This document shows positions 31,542-42,329 of a stretch of 64,000 bases of DNA, piece after piece. Positions within the stretch are counted from its first letter, which is position 1. The number at the start of each line of letters is the position of its first letter. Source of the DNA: Heliocidaris erythrogramma (Eukaryota > Echinodermata > Echinoidea > Camarodonta > Echinometridae); assembly GCA_025617745.1 (NCBI GenBank), contig CM046856.1, forward strand, positions 40,546,888 through 40,610,887, read 5' to 3'. Position numbers and translations under genes: made by a program. The notes under the pieces are model-generated. The model made no database searches. It saw only the letters and a list, made by a program, of their open reading frames with translations, and had not been told where the DNA came from.

Positions 31542-31841
31542 ACTGCACAAATTCAAGTTAACGGTTAAAATAAACCACCAGCTTACTTATAACATTAAAA
31601 AAAAAAATTTAAACACCAAAAAACCCTCAATGGCACTGCCCTATGCAAGAACCAAACTGATTATGGATGTACATGAACAGAGGCAAGTAGCCGTGAGTTG
31701 TCATACTGTATCACACATGCGAAATAAAACAAAGAATCTCAGCAATAACAGGTACGGTCTGACTAAAAATTTGGCCGAGACTATTTGTAAAACTGTAATG
31801 ACACTGCGTGTGCATCGAGGAGTGACTACACATTCACTTAC
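31542..31841. other. Intronic sequence, nothing else seen
   Basis: Between the TTAA element and the VITEDLEKYG exon of the KHK-like gene. A poly-A tract lies at about 31596-31608. Confidence 0.5.
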
Positions 31842-31976
31842 TTGTTTTGATGCAGGATAGTCCTCGATCCTGAAGAAGCATTGACAATGACACATGAGAG
31901 AGGTGTAACACAGTTGTCATAATGTTTGATGTTATCATACAACACTCCATATTTTTCAAGATCCTCTGTGATGACA
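31842..31976 (-). CDS. KHK: Ketohexokinase-like gene, exon (VITEDLEKYG...SGSRTI)
   Basis: A 135-bp exon between CCTTGCAG and GTAAGT. It encodes VITEDLEKYGVLYDNIKHYD, then TPLSCVIVNASSGSRTILHQN and a split lysine codon. ASGSRTI is a strong ketohexokinase signature on the sugar-binding side of the fold. The phases fit both neighbours (one base in, two bases out). Confidence 0.92.
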
Positions 31977-32385
31977 CTGCAAGGAAAATCAATTAGCATC
32001 AAGACTGAATGTAGAAACAAAGATCTGTACTCTTGAAGATTTAGCTTTTAGGCATCTTTAAAAGGTGACAAGAATCAGACGAGAGGTCAAAGTGGTTTCT
32101 TACCTGCAATGGATGTTTAGAAGAATCCTGAAAAAAGCAGTGCAGTATGTTACAGCAAAAACTCTTTTGTCATTTATGTTCATTTATCAGATTCTCCACA
32201 ACCACCAACCTACTATAAAATGTAATCAACTTGTAACCATGCATGAAAGGCAAAATAATGCCTACTCTTTATCCTGCAATCACTACTATACTGCACTCTG
32301 ACATTTGCTGTTACAAGATTTCAATTTGGGTTTTAAGTTAGGGTAAGGGATAGGGTTAGGCAGTGTTCAGTCCTTGGTTGAAGTA

Positions 32386-33177
32386 ATGCTAGGAGTCCAC
32401 TGGGCCGGCGCCAGTTGGTGCCAGTTTGCGCCAATGCAATTTGCTGTGGCGCCTAGTGTCGTGTAGTGGCTCAAACTGCCTCCCAACTGGCTCATGGTGG
32501 CACCAAATTTGAATTTGGCGGCAAGAAAATTTCAAAATGTTTGAAATCTTCATCGCGCCACTTGCATCGAGCAATCAGCGCCAAGTGTCCGCCAAGTGGC
32601 ACCAAATGGCGCGAACATATCGCCCCTTGGCACAAACAATCCACCTATTGGAATCCACTGGAATGCGCCAAGTTGCGGCAATGAGATTTTGTGCCAAGTG
32701 GCACCTTGTTTGCACCACTACGCGCCAAATAATTCCATCAGAGGCGGATAGCCCGCGCCAAATGTGCAGTGGCGCGAGCCAAACGGCACCCGATTGGTGA
32801 CTACTTCGCGCCAAATGCCACCTGGTTGCCCGCCATTCAGTGCCACTTGTAGCCTATAAAAGCAGGGCGGCATCGCAGGACTTTCTCACACAACTTGCAA
32901 GATTTTCATATACATGTAGTCGGCAAGTAGCGCCAAGTGGCGGCAAGTTCAAACCAATTTGGCTACCTTTGGCACAAACTAATCACCAAGTGCCGCAAAA
33001 TAGCCGTCTATTGGCGTGAATGGCGCCGTGTAATGGCGCAACATTTTGGAGCAAGCCGGGTGGCATTTGGTGCACGCCATATGGCACCCAGTTTATTCCA
33101 CTTGGCGATACATGCTGAGCGGACATTAATTCGGTGCCACAGCACCAACTGGCGCCAGCCCAGTGAACTCCTAGCAT
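32386..33177. mobile_element. 792-bp TIR element, dense in GGCGCCA/GCCAA words
   Basis: TA lies at 32384-32385 and 33178-33179. The inverted ends start ATGCTAGGAGT and share CACTGGG, GGCGCCAGTTGGTGC over about 38 bp. The interior is unusually rich in GCGCCAAGTGGC-like words, so most of the element can pair with itself. No transposase ORF. It lies in the intron between the KHK-like exons at 31842 and 33793. Confidence 0.82.
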
Positions 33178-33268
33178 TAGGAATTAGATTAGTATAGGAT
33201 AATGACCTTGAAACTACTGTTGCCGAAGCATATGTTGTAGTATACAAAATAATATTGACTGCTAACGA

Positions 33269-33409
33269 GGATGATGGTGGAAATTATCATTCCCTCAGTG
33301 GTGTTCATACATGTACCGGCCCTTCTATCACCCCCGAGACAAAGCCGAGGGGAAGATGGAAGGGCCGGTATGAACACCACCGAGGGAGTGATAATTTCCA
33401 CCACCATCC
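33269..33409. repeat. Foldback hairpin element (~141 bp)
   Basis: Arms of about 55-60 bp (GGATGATGGTGGAAATTATC outward, pairing with the complementary end) close over a loop that itself contains CCCCCGAG...GAGGGG. It lies in the same KHK-like intron. Confidence 0.8.
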
Positions 33410-33603
33410 GATTACAGACCAGTCCATATTTGTTTTATATACCTCATCCTTTTCATTGATTCATGTTGGAATTCTTACGCGATGTGTGTATATTGAACGT
33501 AGTCGTAGCCTAGCAACTCGCGAAAGCGCTGATAATACCTAAATCAAATTTTGTGTACTTCCGTGTGTGCAAAAGTCGCGGAAGGGTTACGCGTTCTATC
33601 ACA

Positions 33604-33658
33604 GGGTTTTGGCGTTCTATCATTTGACCTTGTGTCAATTGATAGAACGCCAAAACCC
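33604..33658. repeat. Near-perfect 25-bp hairpin
   Basis: GGGTTTTGGCGTTCTATCA pairs with its exact complement 17 nt away, and the spacer itself continues the stem (TTGAC with GTCAA) after one T-T mismatch, leaving a 5-nt loop. Its role is unknown. Confidence 0.75.
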
Positions 33659-33792
33659 TCTGACGCAACGATAGATCGAGATGTATCATGTCATGTGTTA
33701 TGCTTTTGACCAATCAATAAATAAGTATCTCTGTATGAGGTATATGAAACTTAATATCCAGCATCTTCCTTGTAAAAGTCATCTGAACTTAC

Positions 33793-33909
33793 TTTGCCAG
33801 TCTATCGGTAGCAAGGGTCCCTAACCATTCCACATGAGAGCCAAGTTGTGACAGAACTACAGACGTGTTTGTGGCATTCCCTCCTCGATTAATTTGCTGG
33901 TCAAGTAAT
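33793..33909 (-). CDS. KHK: Ketohexokinase-like gene, exon (RGGN...DRLA)
   Basis: KHK phosphorylates fructose (and related ketoses) to fructose-1-phosphate with ATP in the cytosol; it belongs to the PfkB/ribokinase fold. This 117-bp exon encodes LLDQQINRGGNATNTSVVLS, then QLGSHVEWLGTLATDRLA, between a TTGTAG acceptor and a GTAAGT donor. The RGGNATN block is PfkB signature 1, which binds the sugar. With the three exons to the left it gives about 157 contiguous residues in correct order and phase, roughly half of a ~300-residue KHK. The first exon (start codon, CLDIV-like segment) was not found to the right, and the C-terminal ATP-site exons are also missing. Nothing in the four exons is broken, so this is probably a live gene with long repeat-filled introns rather than a pseudogene. 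A retrocopy is excluded because introns are present. Confidence 0.92.
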
Positions 33910-35140
33910 CTACAACGAACAGGGGAAAAGGACAATATTTATCAATTAATAAGAACAAAAGGTACAGGACAACTTGAAAATATAATCTAATTGGAAAGAT
34001 GATCCTATGAAAAGGGAAGCCACTGAATTTCTTGTCTCCCTTGAGCAGTCTTTACATGTATTTATGGTCATTTTCACGTTAAAGGGTGTAACTCTGAAAT
34101 TTGAACATTTTCAGTAGTAATATCATAAAGCTACAGAATTCAAAGATTTTTTTGCATATGATTCCCCTACTTGGGTGCTACCTTGGGTAGTATAAGCATC
34201 TTACTTTGATACACTTTGGCAGGCACATACATGTATCAGTTGCGGCTCTACACTGCAATTAAACTGCCCAAAAGCTTTCACTCCGTTCTGCCTAATTTGC
34301 ATAAAATAACAATATTTTACGTAAAACTAGATAAACTGTGAAATCTTGCCCTAGAACCAACCAAATGAAAAGAACTAAACGTCAAATTCCAGAATAAGAG
34401 GAACTGTTGCTCTAACCCATAATGAGTATCACTCATATTAAAATCATATTTAGGTTGTCAAACTTAAAGAAATGAGGAGCCATATTTTTTTTTTTTAAGT
34501 CTGAAAATGTAGCAGTATTTTTCACATTTGCTGTCATTGCGCAAGATCAAAACTTTCATATATGAAAAATCAAAGTACATGAGGGGATCCTTGAAATATC
34601 TTTTCAAAATTATCCGTTGAACAGTTATGTCTGGGAAAAAATCGACGGCAATGTCATTCATAAACCATCTACCGTTCTTCGCGTGTAGTCCCATGTATAG
34701 CGGTGCATGTAGGACGCACAACTTACCTAGCGATATATGGGCAACGTACAGGCTACACAGTACACGTACACCATGCATGTACACTCGAGAGTAAACAGGG
34801 GGCGTGTCTTGTCAGTGATTGTTACCAACAAATTTGCTCTCAGCCAATCAGACTGCAAGGATTTCAGTTGCTTATAACAGAATGGCTGATCGACGGTGAG
34901 CACGAGCTGAGGTAAAATGATGAAGTCAGGTGAGAGCATGCGCACAGAGGGGAATCGTTCGATGATAGACTGTAACTTCCTGGCTTTCCACGTCAAGTCT
35001 TCGATTTTTTATGGCAGTTTCACACAAAACTGCGCAAACTTGAAACTGCGCAGGGAATGAGACTGGAGTTTAAAATCAAGCAATGTGTCATTTGGTGCGG
35101 AAGATGTTGATCATCGTGGTAGTACAATAAGAGTATAAGA
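33910..35140. other. No gene seen (expected region of KHK exon 1)
   Basis: The first KHK exon was searched for on the minus strand here without success. The open frame at 34464-34784 (minus) has no KHK-like sequence. The KHK-like gene's 5' end may lie beyond the transposon cluster to the right. Confidence 0.4.
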
Positions 35141-35910
35141 TGATCTGTTGTCACACGGAGGAGCAAACGAGGGTTGCGACGTTTCGACCGCTAACTGCTA
35201 GTCTTCGTCTCTACTTACCGTGATAAGATGTCAGATTTGATCAGCTCAGGTCCTTACCGTGCTCTACGGAAAGACCCCACCGAGTGTCTCTCCCGCAAGC
35301 TTGCGACCATTCTCCACGGTTTTCACAAGAATGGTGATATCGATGATTCGACATACCGTATGCTTAGACCCTCACAAAAGCAACCTCCTGGAATCTATGG
35401 ATTGCGGAAAATCCACAAACCTGAGATCCCGTTGCGCCCGATAGTATCTTGTGCGAGTTCATTTGCTTACAACACTTCTAAGTAACAAGCAGCATGTAGT
35501 CCGTAACTCAGTCGCGTTTGTTGATTTCTTGCGCAGCGAGACCATACTTGATCACTAGATCAAGGTCTCTTTCAATGTGGTATCCCTGTTTACCAATGTA
35601 CCTGTAGAAGCCGCTTGCGTCGTCACTCTCCAGCGACTGGAAGCCGACGCGACTCTGCCCGATCGCACCAAGCTCTATCCTGCCCATGTCACAGATCTTC
35701 TTAAGTTCATGCTAGAATCCACGTACTTCATGTACGTTGACTTTTATGAACAACAAGAAGGGGCAGCCATGGGGAGTCCTGTTTCCGCAGTTATTGCTAA
35801 CTTGTACATGGAATCCTTTAAGGAAGATGAGCTCAGAACTTGCCCGCTCGAACTCAGCCCAAGAATTTGGAAACGCCATGTCGATGATACCTTCATTGTA
35901 ACTAATATAT
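35140..35910 (+). mobile_element. Penelope-like retroelement fragment
   Basis: A 5'- and 3'-truncated Penelope-like element on the plus strand. A leader with GCGACGTTTCGACCGCTAAC and TCTTCGTC (35174-35211) is of the type that recurs at the ends of these elements; its complement contains a CGAAACGTC core like that of their hammerhead ribozymes. It runs into RT and is cut at about 35907 by the repeat family that follows. Confidence 0.82.
35228..35907 (+). pseudogene. Penelope-like reverse transcriptase, broken
   Basis: The first frame (35228-35485) reads RKLATILHGFHKNGDIDD, then PPGIYGLRKIHKPEIPLRPI and VSCASSFAYNTSK. A short deletion and a stop separate it from NKQHVVRNSVAFVDFL (about 35486-35533). 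The third stretch (from 35577) has VSLFTNVPVEAACVVTLQRL, the AAMGSPVSAVIANLYMESF block and the catalytic HVDDTFIV. KIHKP, GSPVSAVIANLYM and the xVDDTF box are diagnostic of Penelope-like RT. The GIY-YIG endonuclease that normally follows is absent. H replaces the usual Y in the catalytic box. Confidence 0.88.
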
Positions 35911-36012
35911 TTTTAAAGTCATGTGAACGTGCAGCAACCGTTACTGTACTTGTTACTGTACTCTTACATTTTCAGTTATGCTTTTGTGAAGTGTTATCGT
36001 CTGTGTCCTTTT

Positions 36013-37027
36013 TAGGTGGTCTGTCATCGACAGATCACCTTTTAATTTCGTCAGAATTTTCTTTATTCTTTATTTCTTTATTTTTATTTTTCCACCACTT
36101 TCTTGTTACCATGATTCCTCAATATCGGCTGAGTCAATTTTCATCAAAATCTCTAGTCGTGAGGACCTATCAGATCAAGCTCGGGTATCTATTTCAAGGT
36201 CATCAGGTCATCGTGACGTCATCCAGGCGCCATTTTCTGAAATCACATTATCAATCATATCTTCATAACGAGTCATCAAAAATGAACCATATTTGACACA
36301 CATCAGCTTCAGGTCAAGGGTAAACATAAAATTCCATCAAAATCCGTGCACGCATCATGACGCGCACGTAACGCGCGCGTCAAAATTTAAAAATGCTCAA
36401 AATCACTTTTTAATCAAATTAGAGTACGGTTCAGGACATTTTAAGCATTTCAAAATTTCCCAACCGTTCGTGTCTCCGCGCGCGTTATGCGCGCTCGCAG
36501 CGCGTACAAAACTTAAAAATGCTGTTTTTTCGCATGGTTTGTCTTCCTGACACTATTCTTGACAATTTCCAACTATTTACAGTCATTCTCGACCTTCCAT
36601 AATGCCACAGGCGCGCGTCAAACTTTCAAATTCCTCCGCGCGTCAACAGGCATTCTCATGTAAAAAGCGGGAAAAACATGCCTATCTAGAATTCGCCATA
36701 GCTCCTCAGAATGCACGGATACCCCCAAATTTCATTACGTATTCTGAAAGCCTGTGAGTTGTAGATTTGAATTCATGCAGAATCTTTACTTATCTCATGT
36801 TCTGACGTCATCATATTTGCACATGAACTAAAAAATATCATTTTGAAAAAAATGAAGTCATCATTTTTGTATTCTTTAGATAATATTTCAGTAATAGGTG
36901 GTCGATTTTCTTCCAAATTTTGTGTTATAGCTGATTCTCTACCAGATCAGTTGCCACCATTTTTCATTTTGATGAAGGCGTCATAGTGAAATTTTCAATT
37001 AAAGACGCCATGTCAGAATTTCCCCTA
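36013..37027. repeat. Helitron-like repeat family R, copy 1
   Basis: About 1 kb with landmarks AGGTGGTCTGTCATCGACAG (a self-complementary start), TCATCGTGACGTCATCCAGG, GCGCACGTAACGCGCGCGTC, CGCGCGTTATGCGCGC and GCCATGTCAGAATTTCCCC. It is followed head-to-tail by copy 2 at 37028. CRE octamers at 36214 and 36803. The open frames on it are not conserved between copies. Confidence 0.8.
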
Positions 37028-37683
37028 TTTAGGTGTTCTGTCAACGACAGATCACCTTTTAATTTCGTCAGAATTTTCTTTATTCTTTATTTCTTTATTT
37101 TTATTTTTCCACCACTTTCTTGTGAACACAATTTCTCAAAATCAACTCGATCAATTTTCTTCAAATTTTTGTCAATTATCAGACCATATCAGATCAAGTG
37201 CCCCTATCTTTTTCAAGGTCATCAGGTCATCGTGACGTCATCCAGGCGCCATTTTGTGAAATCACATTATCAATCATATCTTCATAACGAGTCATCAAAA
37301 ATGAACCATATTTGACACACATCAACTTCAGGTCAAGGGTCAACATAAAATGCCATCAAAATCCGTGCACGCATCATGACGCGCACGTACGCGCGCGTCA
37401 AAATTTAAAATTGCTCAAAATAACTTTTTAATCAAATTAGAGTATGGTTTATGACATTTTAAGCATTTTAAAATTTTCTGTCCGCGCGCGTTATGCGCGC
37501 ACACAGCGCGTAGAGAACGTAAAAACTCCGTTTTTTCGCATGTTTCATCTTCCTGATAATATTCTTGACAATTTCCAACTATTTACAGTCATTCTCGACC
37601 TTCCATAATGCCACACGCGCGCGTAAAATTTTCAATTACGTGGGCGCGTCAATGGGCATTCTAATGTAAAAAGTGGTAAAAAC
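37028..37683. repeat. Repeat family R, copy 2, left part
   Basis: It starts at TTTAGGTGTTCTGTCAACGACA and follows copy 1 closely up to GTGGTAAAAAC, where the foldback element is inserted. It continues at 40318. Confidence 0.85.
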
Positions 37684-37691
37684 GAATGTAT

Positions 37692-38135
37692 GACATTTGC
37701 TCCGGCGGCAATTGCTCCTGCGACAAATGCTCCTAAAAATACGACAATTGCTCCGCGACAATTGCTCCGCGATAATTGCTCCTGCGACAATTGCTCCGTC
37801 GACATTTGCTCCTGCGATAATTGCTCCGGCGACATTTGCTCCTGCGACAATTGCTCCGACGACATTTGCTCCTGCGACAATTGCTCCGTCGACAATTGCT
37901 CCGTCGACAATTGCTCCGTCGACATTTGCTCCGTCGACATTTGCTCCGAACGAGCGACAATTGCTCCGCGACAACTGCTCCGTCGATAGAAATGCATATA
38001 TGCGACAATTGCTCTGTCGACATTTGCTCCGATCGAGCGACAACGGCTCCGTCGACAGAAATGCTTATATGCGACAATTGCTCCTGCGACAATTGCTCCG
38101 TCAACATTTGCTCCGATCGAGCGACAAATGCTCGT
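37692..38135. repeat. Left foldback arm (15-bp units)
   Basis: Alternating GACAATTGCTCC and GACATTTGCTCC units spaced by CTGC, GTC or CGC. The 15-bp period is a multiple of three, so every frame stays open. The open frames of 99-211 codons here encode RRSNC, EQLSQ or GAIVA repeats and are not taken as genes. Confidence 0.88.
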
Positions 38136-39187
38136 CCATATCACTTTCATGGTGGGTAACAACTGCCCCCTCCCCTCCCCCCCCCCCCCCCCCACCACAG
38201 GATCTTCGACGCACCTGCTTCATTTCTTTATCTATCTTTCTTTTTGACTTCTTCCTTGCCCTTTTCTTTCTTTCTTCCTTCATATTTTCTTCCACATGCA
38301 CAGCCGAATGCATACCGACACGGGCATTGTAGTACTAGTACCAACGGCAAGTTTTGAGGGGGAGGACACATCCACAAGTCCCCCCTCCCATACGCCACTG
38401 GACTCCACGTACATAGGCCTTTGCATGTTTTTATTTTGATTGTTCTTTTACTTTATCATGGTTTATATATTTCCTTTCACTGCCATACGTTTGACGTTTG
38501 CTCTGATTCTTGTTTCTGTGTGTGTGTTTTTTTTATAGTTTTGTTCTTAATAAGCCGACACCAGCTCAGCGCGGCAGGAGCCGGGGAGCTGGTTCCAGGC
38601 ATAATTATGACCAGCTTAGAGAGAGAAAAAGAAAGCTGTACAGTTTAGTCAATATTTGTTTGTTTTTGTTTGCAAGGCGTTTGTCAGCTCCACGCTGAGG
38701 GAGACCCGGGAGCGAACACTTAATACCCCGCTTGACCAGTTTAAAAAGTTGAACTTGGCAACCCAGAATGATTGTCGTACTTTTGTATTACTGGTATAAA
38801 TTATTCTATCTTTCACGTTTGTATTATTTTTGTTTATATATATATATATATTTAAACCATGCAGTTCTGCATCGGGGAGTCAGGGAGCAAGAGGCATTAT
38901 TATGATATTTTCTGTTTGATAGAGTACTGCCATATTAATAAGTATAATACATGTATATGTCAATTTGTTTTGTTTGCGAGGCATTATGCAAGCTCCACGT
39001 GGCGGGAGGCCCGGGAGCGAACACTTAATTCCACCAATTCCCCATATTTTGGGCGTATATTCCCTTCCCCTCACTATTACAATATTAAATTGAACCTATG
39101 AACTTTAGCAATTCGCAACAACCCACATACAGGACTGGCTTGTTTTCCCCACCAGCAAGTGTCATGACTAGTAAAAATGCCCAAGAT

Positions 39188-39228
<41 letters not shown>

Positions 39229-39393
39229 ACAAAATAATAAAACATATAGATGAATAATTAATAGGTATATGCAAAATCACAAGGTAAAGTGGTAGAAAAA
39301 ATCTTTAAAAAGGTTTATTTCCAAATCCCGAAACACCAACAACAGCTATTGTTCTGAATTCGTTGTGTTCGCTTTTGATGAGGATTTTATATA
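38136..39393. other. Interior of the foldback element
   Basis: A C-tract at 38178-38192, TA and GA microsatellites (38836-38852, 39195-39229), and two related segments around 38640-38735 and 38955-39040 that share GTTTGTTTGCAAGGC, AGCTCCACG and GGGAGCGAACACTTAAT. No transposase or other recognisable coding sequence. Confidence 0.6.
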
Positions 39394-40310
39394 AGGTTGT
39401 CGTTGGAGCAATTGTCACATACATAAGCATTAACGACGACCGACGGAACAGATGTCGGCGGACAAGTTGTCGCATGAGCAATTGTTGCGGAGCAATGATA
39501 TTGTCACATATTCATTTTATTTGACGGAGCTAATGTCGCGAAGGAATTGTCGCTCGAATGAAACAAATGTCGGCGGATCGAGTGCTTTCCGCCGGAGCTA
39601 ATGTCGCCGGAGCAAATGTCGACGGAGCAATTGTTGAGGAGCAAATATTTATTTCTATTTACTGAGTTTATTGTCGCGGAGCAATTGTCGCATATTCATT
39701 TTTATCGGCGGAGCAATTGTCGCATATATTCATTATTATCGACGGAGCAGTTGTCGCGGAGTAGGTAATTGTCGCTCGATCGGAGCAAATGTCGACAAAA
39801 CAATTGTTGCAGAAACAATTGTCGCAATTGTCTCATATATTCATTTTATCGACGGAGCAATTGTCGCTCGATCGGAGCAAATGTCGACAAAACAATTGTT
39901 GCAGAAACAATTGTCGCAATTGTCTCATATATTCATTTTATCGACGGAGCAATTGTCGCTCGATCGGAGCAATTGTCGCTCGATCGGAGCAAATGTCGAC
40001 GGAGCAATTGTCGCATATATGCATTTCTATCGACGGAGCAGTTGTCGCGGAGCAATTGTCGCTCGATCGGAGCAAATGTCGACGGAGCAAATGTCGACGG
40101 AGCAATTGTCGACGGAGCAATTGTCGCAGGAGCAAATGTCGTCGGAGCAATTGTCGCAGGAGCAAATGTCGCCGGAGCAATTATCGCAGGAGCAAATGTC
40201 GACGGACCAATTGTCGCAGGAGCAATTATCGCGGAGCAATTGTCGCGGAGCAATTGTCGTATTTTTAGGAGCATTTGTCGCAGGAGCAATTGCCGCCGGA
40301 GCAAATGTCG
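39394..40310. repeat. Right foldback arm (15-bp units)
   Basis: GGAGCAATTGTCG/GGAGCAAATGTCG units. The outer ~420 bp mirror the left arm. The inner part contains a further tandem duplication (about 39835-39960) and more diverged units down to about 39394. Confidence 0.88.
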
Positions 40311-40317
40311 GTTCCCC

Positions 40318-42300
40318 GGTAAAAACATGCCTATCTAGAATTCGCCATAGCTCGTCAGAATGCACGGATACCCCCAAATTCCTCTACATATTCTGGAAGC
40401 CTGTGAGTTGTGGATTTGAATTCATGTAGAATTTTTGCCGATCTCATGTTCTAACGTCATCGTATCTGCCTATGAACTCAAAACTCTCATTTTGAAAAGA
40501 ATGACGTCATCATTTTTGTGTTCATGTGATAATATTTCAGTAATAGGTAGTCGATTTTCTTCCAAACTTTGATATGTTATAGCTGAGACAATTCTCTACC
40601 AGATCAGGAACCAGCATTTTTCATTTTGATGAAGGCATCATAGTGAAATTTTCAATTAAAGACGCCATGTCAGAATTTCCCCTATTTGCGTGTTATGTCT
40701 ATGGAAGATGATTTTTTTTCGACTCATGAATCTACATGACATCGTTCTCTGGGCAATATCTCAGTTATTTTTGGTCTATTTCCTTCCAGATTTTAATATG
40801 TTATAACTGAGACTATAAGCTTTCATAACTGTTGCCTCCAATTTTTGAACAGATGTCGGGATTATGCCCAATTTTCAACTACAAAATGGGATTTGAGAAT
40901 CCCGTTTTTCGTTTACGTGTTATCTCTATGGGAAATATTTTGGTCTATTGGTCAAAGCACTTGCCTCCCATTCCGGTGACCCAGGTTCGATCCCCGGTGC
41001 GTCCATTAAAAAAAAATTTTTTTTGCTTCTTTTTGCCTTTCATTTTACGATCTTGTTCGACTATTATAACATACACAATCACAAACCATGCAATAAACTG
41101 CCTTATTTTGCATGTTATGTTTATTGGAAAGTAGTCTCCAGTAGTTTGTGTACAAAGGCTATGGAAATTTTGATTCCCTGTCGTGTATTAGTTCATGGTC
41201 ATATCTTCATAACGGAAAGTCATTTCTCACTCATATTTGGCAGGATTAAAGCTAATACTGATCCGGTCAATTTCACAAACTTGGACGCGGGCGGACGCTT
41301 ACGTTCGCGCGTAAGTGCCCCCACAACAATCAAATATGCCAACTCCGATAACTCCTAAACAAGAGCGTCGATCTTTCTGAATCTTGCCACAATCCTCACA
41401 TCGTGACCAAACATCATGCACACAAAGAGGCAGATTCGTAGCTCAATTAGTTTTTTTTTTTTTTTTTTTTTTTTTTAAGTGTCGACGTCGTTTTCTTGTC
41501 CATCTTTTCCTTAATAGCTCCTCCATCCTGCCATCTACAACGAAAAAAATGGTTCAGATTTGCAGGAAATGTGGGACCCATTTACTTCCAACTTGAAGAT
41601 TCTTCACATTTCCACTCATTTTCCTCCCATTGACAAATGAAAAAACGGGGAAAAACGGGAAATTTCATATTAATTCTCCAAAAACCACCAAAACCACCAT
41701 TTTTTGCTAGGCCCAATACTTAAAAACTAAATCTTGAATCTTTTTGAAATTTGGCACAGCCATAAAATTTTGTACGAAAACTTGACTGTGAAAAGCACAA
41801 GGTCATCATGTCATCGTGACGTCATCAAGACGCCATTTTGTAAATTTACAAGATCGATTATATCATCATAATCGATCATCAAAAATCAACTATATTCACA
41901 TCACATGAAGTTCACATGACGGGTCATCAAGTCATGTCCTCACAGGTCATCTAAAGGTCAGGACGTGCGCGTACGCGCGCGTCAAAATTTAAAAATGCTC
42001 AAAATCACGTAGGATCAAGTCTGCACACGTTTCAGGTCATTTTGAGCATTTCAAAAATTTGCGCGCGTACACGGGTGCGTGCACGTTTTCCCGTATTTCA
42101 CCATGACGGAGCCCAAAATCGCTGTTTTTTCTTGTGCACCCTCATAGAACACAAAATTCTGAGCAATTTGATACCTTTTCTATCTTTCTACGACAATTAA
42201 TAAGGAAATTATCGTCCGTCAAAGTTTGCAGCACGCGCGGGCGTGATCCCTCACTATAGACCATATATGGGCAAAAACATGCCTATACAAAATTCACTGT
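40318..42300. repeat. Repeat family R, copy 2, right part
   Basis: It resumes at GGTAAAAACATGCC and runs through the GCCATGTCAGAATTTCCCC block, a GCGTGTTATGTCTATGGAAG block, a tRNA-like segment (40933-41005) and a second, diverged GCGCGTACGCGCGC block (about 41800-42290). CRE octamers at 40502 and 41817. No gene. Confidence 0.75.
40933..41005 (+). repeat. tRNA-Gly(CCC)-like SINE/promoter segment 1
   Basis: An A-box-like TGGTCTATTGG and a B box GGTTCGATCCC with a CTCCCAT anticodon-loop-like centre resemble tRNA-Gly(CCC). The acceptor stem does not pair and the anticodon stem is weak, so it is not a functional tRNA gene. Confidence 0.65.
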
Positions 42301-42329
42301 AGCTCCTTAGATAGCCCGTTTCATATTTG

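Larger units (their letters stand above)
37684..40317. mobile_element. Foldback element with tandem-array arms and 9-bp TSD
   Basis: A 2634-bp insertion in repeat R. GGTAAAAAC lies at 37675-37683 and 40318-40326; uninterrupted copies of R (for example 43667-43680) have it once. The arms (37692-about 38135 and about 39394-40310) are inverted and made of ~15-bp units (GGAGCAATTGTCGCA, GGAGCAAATGTCGAC). For ~420 bp the units occur in the same order in both arms. The right arm extends about twice as far as the left. The outermost 8 bp differ at the two ends. Tandem-repeat arms plus 9-bp duplications are the hallmark of Foldback-type and some MULE-type elements. No transposase in the interior. Confidence 0.88.

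Noticed and set aside
34464-34784. First exon of the KHK-like gene
   Set aside because: The frame has no KHK N-terminal motif and no donor whose phase fits the exon at 33793-33909.
37697-38332. Open frames of 99-211 codons in the foldback arms (both strands)
   Set aside because: The 15-bp repeat period keeps all frames open. The same array gives several overlapping ORFs on both strands and the peptides are simple repeats.
40933-41005. Functional tRNA-Gly(CCC) gene
   Set aside because: A and B boxes are good, but the acceptor stem does not pair, the anticodon stem is weak, and the same segment recurs at the same place in another copy of repeat R.
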